The notes under the pieces were generated by a model that was given only the letters and a program-made list of their open reading frames with translations, was not told where the DNA came from and searched no databases. A stretch of 16,931 bases of DNA from CAYWXK01 sp964462515 (lineage in GTDB: Bacteria > Planctomycetota > Phycisphaerae > Sedimentisphaerales > Anaerobacaceae), in NCBI GenBank assembly GCA_964462515.1, contig CAYWXK010000062.1, positions 1 to 16,931 on the forward strand. Reading direction: 5' to 3'. Position 1 is the stretch's first letter. Every line of letters begins with the position of its first letter. This document shows, piece by piece, positions 7,798 to 14,714 of this stretch. Made by a program: the position numbers and the translations under genes.

Positions 7798-9090
7798 ATG
7801 AAAACCGACTCCGGTAATGCCAGAAGCCTAACCGGCAGAGAACGAGTGTTGAGAGCGCTAAATTATCAGCCAACAGACCGTGTCCCTGTGGATTTAGGTG
7901 GCACTGCTTGCAGCGGCGCCCACGTCAGCGTTATTGCCAAGCTGCGTCAGGTACTTGGGCTGGATAAGCCGGGTGAGCCCGTTAAAGTTGTCGAGCCATA
8001 TCAGATGTTAGGTGAGGTGGCGGCTGATTTGCGACAGGCTCTCGGGATTGATGTCGTGAACCTACCCGGACCAAAGAACTTTTTCGGTTTTGAGAACAGC
8101 GACTGGAAGCCGTGGCAGACGTTTGACGGGACAGATGTCCTTGTGCCGGGCAAATTCAACACCGAGCCACAATCCAATGGGGACATCCTGCAGTACCCGC
8201 AGGGTGACAAATCGGTGCCAGCATCGGCCAGAATGCCAAAAGGGGGGTTCTACTTTGACTCAATCATCCGGCAAAAACCCATTGATGATACAAAGCTAAA
8301 TCCTGCTGATAATCTGGAGGAGTTTAGTCTTGTTAGTGAGGAAGATTTGAAATATTATGAACGCAAAGCTGAAGAGCTGTATGAGACTACCGACCTTGCG
8401 ATTGCTACACATCTACCGGGGACTGCTTTCGGTGACATCGCTCTTGTGCCGGCGCCCTGGCTAAAAGACCCCAAAGGGATTCGCGACATCGAAGAGTGGT
8501 ACATCAGCACGGTCACGAGAAGGAGATATATTAAGGAGGTTTTTGCGGCACAAACTGAAATTGCAATTAAGAATCTCAATCGCATCTATCAGGCGGTCGG
8601 TGATAGACTGCACATAGTTTTTCTTGACGGCACCGACCTTGCGGCTCAAAATACTCTTTTCTGTGGGCCGGATACATACAAAGAGCTTTACCTGCCCTTC
8701 AGCAAGAAAATTAACGATTGGATTCACACCAATACCAAGTGGAAGACGATGAAGCACTGTTGCGGCGGTTGTGAGCCGCTTATTGAAGGTTTTATCGAAG
8801 CGGGCTTTGATGTCCTCAATCCCGTTCAAACCTCCGCTAAAGGTATGGACCCAAAGCACCTGGTCAAAAAGTTCGGCGGCAAAATTATTTTCTGGGGTGG
8901 GGGCGTCGATACACAGCAGACATTGTCCTTTGGCGCTCCCGAAGAAGTCCGCAGTCAGGTCAAAGAACGGGTGATGATTTTCGGAAAGACTAATGGCTTT
9001 GTCTTTAATCCAATCCACAATATACAGTGCAACACGCCGGTTGAAAACGTCCTGGCTATGTTCGAGGCGCTGGGCAGAAAATTCAGGTGA
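7798..9090 (+). CDS. URO-D/MtaA-like methyltransferase-family protein (paralogue 2)
   Basis: A 430-residue cytoplasmic homologue of the URO-D superfamily, transcribed divergently from paralogue 1. The N-terminal block GRERVLRALNYQPTDRVPVD (residues 13-32) and the C-terminal series HCCGGC (320-325), NPVQTSAKGMD (341-351), FWGGGVDTQQTL (365-376) and HNIQCNTPVENVLAMF (407-422) match paralogue 1 in order and spacing, while the middle is divergent (FLDGTDLAAQN against FGDDLGMQTG). The cysteine of GGGCDT in paralogue 1 is Val370 here, but an additional Cys325 follows HCCGG. The start ATG at 7798 has AGGAG seven bases upstream. The sugar porter gene follows about 100 bases later. This type of URO-D homologue recurs in planctomycete carbohydrate loci; substrate and reaction are unknown, and HemE activity is unlikely. 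Confidence 0.88.
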   Translation: MKTDSGNARSLTGRERVLRALNYQPTDRVPVDLGGTACSGAHVSVIAKLRQVLGLDKPGEPVKVVEPYQMLGEVAADLRQALGIDVVNLPGPKNFFGFENSDWKPWQTFDGTDVLVPGKFNTEPQSNGDILQYPQGDKSVPASARMPKGGFYFDSIIRQKPIDDTKLNPADNLEEFSLVSEEDLKYYERKAEELYETTDLAIATHLPGTAFGDIALVPAPWLKDPKGIRDIEEWYISTVTRRRYIKEVFAAQTEIAIKNLNRIYQAVGDRLHIVFLDGTDLAAQNTLFCGPDTYKELYLPFSKKINDWIHTNTKWKTMKHCCGGCEPLIEGFIEAGFDVLNPVQTSAKGMDPKHLVKKFGGKIIFWGGGVDTQQTLSFGAPEEVRSQVKERVMIFGKTNGFVFNPIHNIQCNTPVENVLAMFEALGRKFR

Positions 9091-9114
9091 AAAATTTTAC
9101 GGACGAATGTAATC

Positions 9115-9158
9115 AGACCGGCCCCGTATATACACATTCTGTTCCGGCTTGCTTTTTT
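9115..9158 (+). terminator. Weak terminator- or attenuator-like hairpin between URO-D2 and the MFS gene
   Basis: AGACCGG at 9115-9121 can pair with CCGGCT at 9144-9149 (six pairs with one bulged A), with a loop of about 22 bases, followed after TGC by six T residues at 9153-9158. The stem is short and the loop long, so it would be a weak intrinsic terminator at best. It could lower expression of the downstream transporter relative to the URO-D-like gene. Confidence 0.22.
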
Positions 9159-9191
9159 AGAATAGGTTTAAGTTGTGAAAGGAATCCTCAA

Positions 9192-10595
9192 ATGAATGGC
9201 AGCGGCGAATTAAAATCATCAGATGATTCGGGAAGTTTGGTTTATATATATCTGGTTTGTCTTGTGGCTGCCATTGGGGGATTTTTGTTCGGCTACGATA
9301 CTGCGGTGATTTCCGGAGCTATTGGTTTTCTGCAAAAGTTCTACAATCTTGACCCGCAGTGGTGGACGGGCTGGGCTGCTGCCTGCACATTACTGGGCTG
9401 CGCACTTGGTGTTGCGGTCGCAGGTATTTTCAGCGATTGGCTCGGACGCAAGAGGGTTTTAATTGTCGCCGCTATTTTTTATCTGGTCTCAGCCATCGGA
9501 ACCGCCATACCCAGGAATTTGGCCGAGTTCATCATTTATAGAATTGTAGGCGGCATCGGTGTCGGAGCCGCCTCTATTACAAGCCCGATGTATATCGCCG
9601 AGATTTCGCCCGCCCGCATAAGAGGCCGAATGGTCTCGGTTAATCAATTTGCAATAATAGCAGGTATGCTGGTTGTGTATTTTGTCAACTATTTCATAGC
9701 CGGCTTGAACACAGAAGCTTGGAGTATCAACTTCGGCTGGCGATGGATGTTCGGTTCTGAAGCATTGCCTGCGTTTCTCTTTCTCGTTTTCTTGTTCTTT
9801 GTCCCCGAAAGTCCGAGGTATCTTGCCAAACAGGGTCGCCTCGAGCATGCACTTGCCGTTTTGCGTCGCTTCGTCGGAAACCGTTATGCACAGGATGAGC
9901 TTGCTTCAATCCAGGATGCAATCCAGCACGAAAACGGCTCAATATCGCAACTGTTTCAGCCCGGTATGAAAATTGCCCTGTTGATTGGTATTGTGCTGGC
10001 AGTCCTGCAGCAGGTTACAGGCATCAACGTGTTCCTTTACTATGCGCCGGAAATCTTCAAATCGGCAGGCACCGGGACAAGCGTCGCACTCCTTCAAACG
10101 ATTGTTGTTGGTGCGGTTAACCTCGGCTTTACGATTATCGCTATATGGACGGTTGATAAGCTCGGACGAAAACCTCTTATGATTATCGGCTCAGCAGGAA
10201 TGGGAATATCGCTCTTGTCTATGGGATTGGCGGCATTTTATCAAAGTACTGCCGGCTGGCTTCTGATTTTTATTCTCGGCTATATCGCCTGTTTTGCTTT
10301 TGCGGTAGGCCCAGTAACGTGGGTCATCCTATCGGAAATCTTTCCGACTCGAATTCGCGGCAGAGCAATGGCCGTCGCCGCCTTTTGTCTCTGGCTGGCA
10401 AACTACGTCGTTACTCAGACCTTCACCGTGATGGATAAAGACCCATACCTTGTTGAAAAATTCCACCACGCCTTTCCATTCTGGATATATGGCATCCTGT
10501 GCGCTGTTGAAGTGATTTTTGTCTGGCTGCTCGTGCCGGAAACCAAAGGCAAAACCCTCGAACAGATAGAACAACACTGGCTTCAACTTATTTAG
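9192..10595 (+). CDS. MFS sugar porter (XylE/GalP/AraE-like sugar:proton symporter)
   Basis: A 467-residue inner-membrane transporter of the sugar porter family of the major facilitator superfamily, of normal length and with the expected 12 membrane segments. Signatures in order: GGFLFGYDTAVISGA (residues 29-43), DWLGRKR (82-88), PESPRYL (205-211) at the end of the N-terminal half, QQVTGINVFLYYAPEIF (273-289) with the sugar-binding Gln-Gln and Asn positions of XylE, DKLGRKP (322-328), GPVTWVILSEIFPTRIRGR (373-391), and VPETKGKTLEQIE (448-460). I chose ATG 9192 because AAGGA sits about eight bases upstream; a GTG at 9087 overlapping the previous gene would add 35 residues with no transporter character. 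It probably belongs with the upstream URO-D-like gene. The substrate is probably a hexose or pentose and cannot be specified. Confidence 0.93.
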   Translation: MNGSGELKSSDDSGSLVYIYLVCLVAAIGGFLFGYDTAVISGAIGFLQKFYNLDPQWWTGWAAACTLLGCALGVAVAGIFSDWLGRKRVLIVAAIFYLVSAIGTAIPRNLAEFIIYRIVGGIGVGAASITSPMYIAEISPARIRGRMVSVNQFAIIAGMLVVYFVNYFIAGLNTEAWSINFGWRWMFGSEALPAFLFLVFLFFVPESPRYLAKQGRLEHALAVLRRFVGNRYAQDELASIQDAIQHENGSISQLFQPGMKIALLIGIVLAVLQQVTGINVFLYYAPEIFKSAGTGTSVALLQTIVVGAVNLGFTIIAIWTVDKLGRKPLMIIGSAGMGISLLSMGLAAFYQSTAGWLLIFILGYIACFAFAVGPVTWVILSEIFPTRIRGRAMAVAAFCLWLANYVVTQTFTVMDKDPYLVEKFHHAFPFWIYGILCAVEVIFVWLLVPETKGKTLEQIEQHWLQLI

Positions 10596-10632
10596 CACTG
10601 CAATTTATTGCGGGGTTATTTATTCCTTATTT

Positions 10633-13600
10633 TTATTCACTGCCCCTCATTATTACAACCGTCTGATTTCTATAAGGCGCAGTAGCAGGAAATGTAACAG
10701 TCCTGTTGTCTGCCTCTGCTGTAATGTAATATTCCAGGTCTATTTCTTCAATTTCACTGGCAGGAATCTTGACCGAATAAACCGAACGTGCAACGTGCGC
10801 AATTGGAATCTTTCTAAATTCGCCATTACCCATCGGCCTCCAGTAAAGAGAGGCATCTTTGACGGGATTTTGGGACAGGAAGATTACCTTCAGTTTCAGG
10901 TCTTCATCCACCATTATGCTCGTGCGGACCGTCGGCACAATTATTCTCGGGCTGCCGTTGTATCGGTTCGTCGGCCTTGCATCGGCAGGCAGCTCTTCAC
11001 CAAGAATCTTGGCAAGCTCTCTGCCGGGTTCGCTCAATAGTGTAGGTAACAAATGCTGCTGCCAGTTTGCAACTGTCCCCATTTCGCCGTTCGTCGAGAC
11101 CGTCTCTAAAAGATAGCGATGAACCTCTGAAACCTGTTCGATTAGCTCTTGTCTTACCGGCAAGGCGGTTTCCCGTGCAATCTGCTTACCTTTGTTTGGG
11201 TCGTTTTCCGCCTTGACCTTTTGCATCGCTGCGTTGAATTTTGCCCACGTGCAGTTGACCAGCCCCACCGCACGCAGGTATCTGAAATTATTCAGCCAGT
11301 AATCAAATCTTTCAAGATTGCCGGCCCCCTTGACCTGTGGCCTCATACCGGCAAGCTCATCTACAAATGCGTATTCTCCTTTCACCTGCTCCCACGGTCT
11401 CTGGTCTGGATTGATACCGCCCGGGCCATTGACCCACGTTGAAGGACGGGGCAGCCGAGTACCCTCTTGGCCGTTGCTGACCGTAGTTTTCGTCCCGTCC
11501 AGACTAACAAATATCTTAGCTGCCAGCTCAGCTACCTCACAGCCGAACTCTGTTAAAGCCCAATCGGCATAAAAATCAGAAGCCGATAAATCACGCAGTC
11601 TGCCGTCGGCGGTTACATCCTGCAAATCCGCTTCATAATCTTTATGTGCAGCACCTCCGCAGTTAATTTTACGCGTGATGTGCTGACCTTCCGCAACAAT
11701 AGCTGCTATGCAGGGAAACTCCACTATCTTCACGAACTCAATCTCCAATAGTCCTCCGGATACCTGAACATCTTTGTATGTAAAGTCTAATGCTTTGTTT
11801 TTGCCGACCTGCTCGAATATGTCGAGCTTGTCGATAACTTGTTTATTCTGCAGCTTGACTCCAAAGACCCGCTTGCCTGCCCTATCGTAGTGTGGCTCGC
11901 AGAACTTCAATGTCATGGTGTATGTTCCGTTTGGCACTTTCAGCCGGTAAGCGCACACATCCCAGATAACCGTTTGGTAAATCTCATCCTCTTCGGTATC
12001 AGCGATAGCATTATTGGGAAAGTTTGCTGCGTTGCCCCCTTCGCGTCCCTCCAAAAGTTTTGTGTCGGGTAGTTCAACATTTTTCCCAAAGTCAGGATTC
12101 CATCCTTTTTGGTCCCACGCCGCTTGCGCCAGCGCCGAGACATTCGGCCCTAAAATTCGTGTCCGCCAGTGGATGCCCAACAATCCTGTACAGCCGTAGG
12201 CCAGCGCATCCGCCGCATCGCGGCGCATCCGGCCTGCCCACAGTTGCGGTATTATCAAAGCGGGGTCATCTTCCAACCACGGTATAGCCCATTTGCCTCT
12301 CCCCTTTGCCTTTGCAAAACCACGCTCAACAGGCGCAAAGCCGACGTTGCGATTGATACAGCTTATCGGCATTTCCTTTGGCAGGGCATTATCGAATAGC
12401 GCCCTGTCCTTCGGCGGCCCAAGAACCCATCCGCATGTCGCAAGCGTAAATGGTGCATCAACTTTTTTTGCCGCTGCAATCGCTGCGCGGAAATCGGCAA
12501 GCGTAGCTTCCACCTGCTCATCCTTCGGGTCCCCCCACGTCCAATCTTCGGGTGTCCAGAACCAGTAGTAATCCAGCGGATATGTATTCATAATTCGCTT
12601 AAAAGTTCCCTCATAAACCTCCTTCACGATAGCCGCATCGGTTGGATTTTTGCCGGTACTTTTGATGCGCTCTTTTACAGCATCGGGTATAATAAGCGGC
12701 GTTTCTGTTCCCACACAGGTTTTTACCCCAAGAGTGTGAGCATACTCAAAGGCCTCTTTCAGCATTACTCCAACACGATTAAATACCTCGTTTCTTTCTT
12801 CATCAGTATCAGGCCAGGGTATAGCACCGAACATAACTTCAGGGCCGTAATCATCCCGTTCAAAAAGCTGTGCGCTGCCGAATATGAAATCACTTGTGTC
12901 CTTCGCCGAATATCCCCAGTTGCCGCGAAGGGTGTTTTGATAACTGGAGGGCGAGCTGAATTTGACCGTGCCGTCCTCTTTTATATCCTCTGGCAGGCCA
13001 ATCCATACCGTCGGTTCAGGTCCTGCCCCGCCCTGAGGATATGTGTGCAATCCTATAAAGTTCATTCGCATTTTAGGTAGTTGTGCAATGATTGCTTTGT
13101 AGTCGTCTGTATTCCACCAGTCTGGCCCCTCCGGGAAATCGTGAAACGGCTGAATCCCCCGCATACCGAATAACGGTTTGCCGATTTCGTCCAGCTCGGG
13201 CATTTTTAGAGTGATTTGCTCATCGGGTATCGTGTCCCCGTGCAGGTAAAATCGCACGCCCAGATGTTCCGCAAACCGATAAGTGCCATAAAGTGTCCCG
13301 ATTGAATCCCCGCCGGTAATTACTATGGCCTGTCCTTTTTTGTAGTTGACAGTTTTGAGAAGGTATTGCTGTGGTTCCAATGAAGCTACAAGCAATGCAA
13401 ATTTTTCATCTGCGTCTCTCAACGTCTTGATTGCAGGTCGGCCCTTTTGCCCGACAACAATTAAAGTGGTTTTTGAGGGTAACTTGCTATCGCTGGAGAT
13501 TATCGGCAGCAATTTACCTGTCCTCAGATAAAGATACCGGCGGACCTCTTTTGCAGCCAAACGCTCTGGTGTTGTTGCGTCCAATGGACTAACTATGGCT

Positions 13601-13698
13601 ATGCTGCTGACTGTATCGAACTGCGGTGTGCGACAGCTACTCAAGGTTAAAAACAAAAGAATCTGAACCAGCCTCAAGAATAACATACCTTTTCTCAT
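10633..13698 (-). CDS. Large lipoprotein glycosidase-like protein: GH67-like N-terminal domain, TIM-barrel-like core, malectin-type domain
   Basis: A 1021-residue exported protein. Residues 1-22 end in the lipobox LSSC, so it is probably lipidated at Cys22. Residues about 30-165 resemble the alpha-beta N-terminal domain of GH67 alpha-glucuronidases and GH20-type enzymes (LAAKEVRRYLYLRTGK at 48-62; GGDSIGTLYGTYRFAEHLGV at 129-148). Residues about 175-520 are a likely TIM barrel with acidic blocks such as WTPEDW (381-386) and PWLEDDP (473-479). Residues about 565-670 match a malectin/CBM57 domain (PNGTYTMTLKFCEPHYDRAG, 589-608). Then comes a mostly helical region and a beta-sandwich-like C-terminus. 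GGAGG lies eight bases before the ATG. It is convergent with the sugar porter, 37 bases away. The enzyme class is uncertain; an alpha-glucuronidase-like activity on plant or algal glycans is my best guess. Confidence 0.75.
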   Translation of the reverse strand: MRKGMLFLRLVQILLFLTLSSCRTPQFDTVSSIAIVSPLDATTPERLAAKEVRRYLYLRTGKLLPIISSDSKLPSKTTLIVVGQKGRPAIKTLRDADEKFALLVASLEPQQYLLKTVNYKKGQAIVITGGDSIGTLYGTYRFAEHLGVRFYLHGDTIPDEQITLKMPELDEIGKPLFGMRGIQPFHDFPEGPDWWNTDDYKAIIAQLPKMRMNFIGLHTYPQGGAGPEPTVWIGLPEDIKEDGTVKFSSPSSYQNTLRGNWGYSAKDTSDFIFGSAQLFERDDYGPEVMFGAIPWPDTDEERNEVFNRVGVMLKEAFEYAHTLGVKTCVGTETPLIIPDAVKERIKSTGKNPTDAAIVKEVYEGTFKRIMNTYPLDYYWFWTPEDWTWGDPKDEQVEATLADFRAAIAAAKKVDAPFTLATCGWVLGPPKDRALFDNALPKEMPISCINRNVGFAPVERGFAKAKGRGKWAIPWLEDDPALIIPQLWAGRMRRDAADALAYGCTGLLGIHWRTRILGPNVSALAQAAWDQKGWNPDFGKNVELPDTKLLEGREGGNAANFPNNAIADTEEDEIYQTVIWDVCAYRLKVPNGTYTMTLKFCEPHYDRAGKRVFGVKLQNKQVIDKLDIFEQVGKNKALDFTYKDVQVSGGLLEIEFVKIVEFPCIAAIVAEGQHITRKINCGGAAHKDYEADLQDVTADGRLRDLSASDFYADWALTEFGCEVAELAAKIFVSLDGTKTTVSNGQEGTRLPRPSTWVNGPGGINPDQRPWEQVKGEYAFVDELAGMRPQVKGAGNLERFDYWLNNFRYLRAVGLVNCTWAKFNAAMQKVKAENDPNKGKQIARETALPVRQELIEQVSEVHRYLLETVSTNGEMGTVANWQQHLLPTLLSEPGRELAKILGEELPADARPTNRYNGSPRIIVPTVRTSIMVDEDLKLKVIFLSQNPVKDASLYWRPMGNGEFRKIPIAHVARSVYSVKIPASEIEEIDLEYYITAEADNRTVTFPATAPYRNQTVVIMRGSE

Positions 13699-13883
13699 TG
13701 TTACGACCTCCCTAATCTATTGTCGTTTTGTGGTTAATCTTAATGCATGTTCGGCGTTGACGCAACTTTAGTCTGACTTTGGGACAGTCACACCAGGTAA
13801 AGCAACTTGCTATCGGCAGAAAGACGAATTTGTCCCTCTTGTCGTTGAAATTCCGTCTGCGGTCAGGTAACGACCAGCCAACT
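13699..13883. other. Non-coding stretch between the transposase remnant and the lipoprotein gene
   Basis: This holds the probable right-end non-coding sequence of the IS256-type element and the 5' region of the lipoprotein gene. Open frames crossing it are not convincing as proteins. The only sites I can point to are the ribosome binding site GGAGG upstream of 13698 and the weak promoter listed at 13737-13765. Confidence 0.5.
13737..13765 (-). promoter_or_regulatory. Possible sigma70-type promoter for the large lipoprotein gene
   Basis: On the minus strand TTGCGT (13765-13760) and TAAGAT (13742-13737) are separated by 17 bases, ending about 38 bases upstream of the ATG at 13698. Hexamer matches to consensus are only partial (three of six and four of six). 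It lies just past the end of the transposase remnant, so the element end may supply this promoter. Confidence 0.3.
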
Positions 13884-14180
13884 TTACGCAACAACCTCCT
13901 TTTTGTCAATACCCTTGGATAACACCTCGATAAGCATCGGCATCTGACGGTAAGCTCTAATCCTGTGAAATCTCTTCTCAGCTTCCAGCAATACCGTCCC
14001 AGCCCATCGCCAGGCCATATTAGCATTACGCCAACGCTTCATATTGCGGCACAAATCACCAGCCAACGAAAAGCAACTCTCAATTATATTCGTGCTGCCG
14101 AAGAGCTGACGGTGCTCCGGCGACAACCCTAGCTTGTTCACCATCAGCGTCTGGTCAAATCCTTCATCCAGGCTCCTCGC
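13884..14180 (-). pseudogene. C-terminal remnant of an IS256/mutator-type transposase
   Basis: About 97 codons ending at a stop at 13886-13884 match the C-terminus of mutator-type (IS256 family) transposases: ARSLDEGFDQTLMVNKLGLS, then TNIIESCFS (the TNxIE block that, from memory, carries the last acidic catalytic residue), CRNMKRWRN, LLEAEKRFHRIRAYRQMP. Full-length members have roughly 390-420 residues, so three quarters of the gene, the first two catalytic Asp residues and the left end of the element are missing. Upstream, at about 14180, the sequence switches abruptly to a pcm fragment in another frame. The gene is inactive. I could not define the element's right inverted repeat because there is no left end to compare. 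Confidence 0.85.
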
Positions 14181-14466
14181 CGCTGCCGGTGCCAATCTCC
14201 AGAACCTCGCAATCGCAATTGACCCGCAGCTCCTGGGTCATTAAGGCCACGATATATGGCTGAGAAATGGTCTGGTCCAGGCCGATAGGCACCGGGCCGT
14301 CGGCATACGCCTGCGATTTGTATGTATCCGGTATAAATTCTTCTCTGGGAATCTCACTCATCACCTTCAGGACCCGCAGGTTGGTTATATCACGTCCCAT
14401 CAGGTCCTGTTCGAGCATTCGTTCCCGAACCTTGGCAAACCTATCCTTATTCTCGCGGCTACGCAT
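14179..14466 (-). pseudogene. pcm: N-terminal fragment of protein-L-isoaspartate O-methyltransferase
   Basis: About 96 codons match the N-terminal half of Pcm, the SAM-dependent enzyme that repairs isoaspartyl residues in damaged proteins. Recognisable blocks are RVLKVMSEIPREEFIPD, AYADGPVPIGLDQTISQPY, VALMT and the SAM-binding motif VLEIGTGSG, after which homology stops dead at about 14179. The complete enzyme has about 210 residues, so the C-terminal half with the rest of the SAM-binding fold is gone. The frame runs on for only a few codons into transposase sequence before a stop. I set the start at ATG 14466; an upstream TTG at 14502 adds 12 residues, and neither has a clear ribosome binding site. 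The fragment cannot encode an active enzyme. Confidence 0.85.
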
Positions 14467-14502
14467 AACTGTAATAATCGCTTTTGGCCGGCGATTTTGC
14501 AA

Positions 14503-14714
14503 ATCAATTTTGCTCTACCATCCGGGAGGCACCTGTGTTGCGGTAAGTTCAAAGGTGATGTTTCAAATTCTGTGATTGGGGTGTAAAAAATAGGTCTTCT
14601 TGCTGGATAGTTTCGAGAACGCGATTATTGACGGTGAGCACGTGATCTGTTACATTAAAAAGGACATAATCAAGATTTAGATGGAAATGTTGTCATAATG
14701 GAAAGGATAAGACA
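14503..14714. other. Intergenic stretch upstream of the unknown exported protein gene
   Basis: Divergent spacer between the pcm fragment (minus) and the gene at 14715 (plus). I see no gene here; it holds the candidate promoter at 14628-14656 and the ribosome binding site AAGGA seven bases before ATG 14715. Confidence 0.5.
14628..14656 (+). promoter_or_regulatory. Candidate sigma70-type promoter for the gene at 14715
   Basis: TTGACG (14628-14633) and TACATT (14651-14656) are separated by exactly 17 bases, matching the -35 consensus at five of six positions and the -10 at four of six. The spacer contains the palindrome CACGTG. Predicted transcription would begin near 14663, giving a leader of about 50 bases. 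This is the best promoter-like sequence in the window. Confidence 0.42.

Noticed and set aside
8461..9018. A 185-codon open frame on the minus strand inside the second URO-D-like gene
   Set aside because: It is fully antisense to a well-supported coding region, has no family resemblance and no ribosome binding site I can see; it is a by-product of codon bias.
9087..9191. Upstream GTG start for the sugar porter overlapping the URO-D2 stop
   Set aside because: The added 35 residues do not resemble transporter N-termini, and ATG 9192 has a proper ribosome binding site.
13712..14026. A 104-codon minus-strand frame overlapping the transposase remnant
   Set aside because: The overlapping frame carries the unmistakable transposase C-terminus; this one is Arg/Cys-rich with no family signal.
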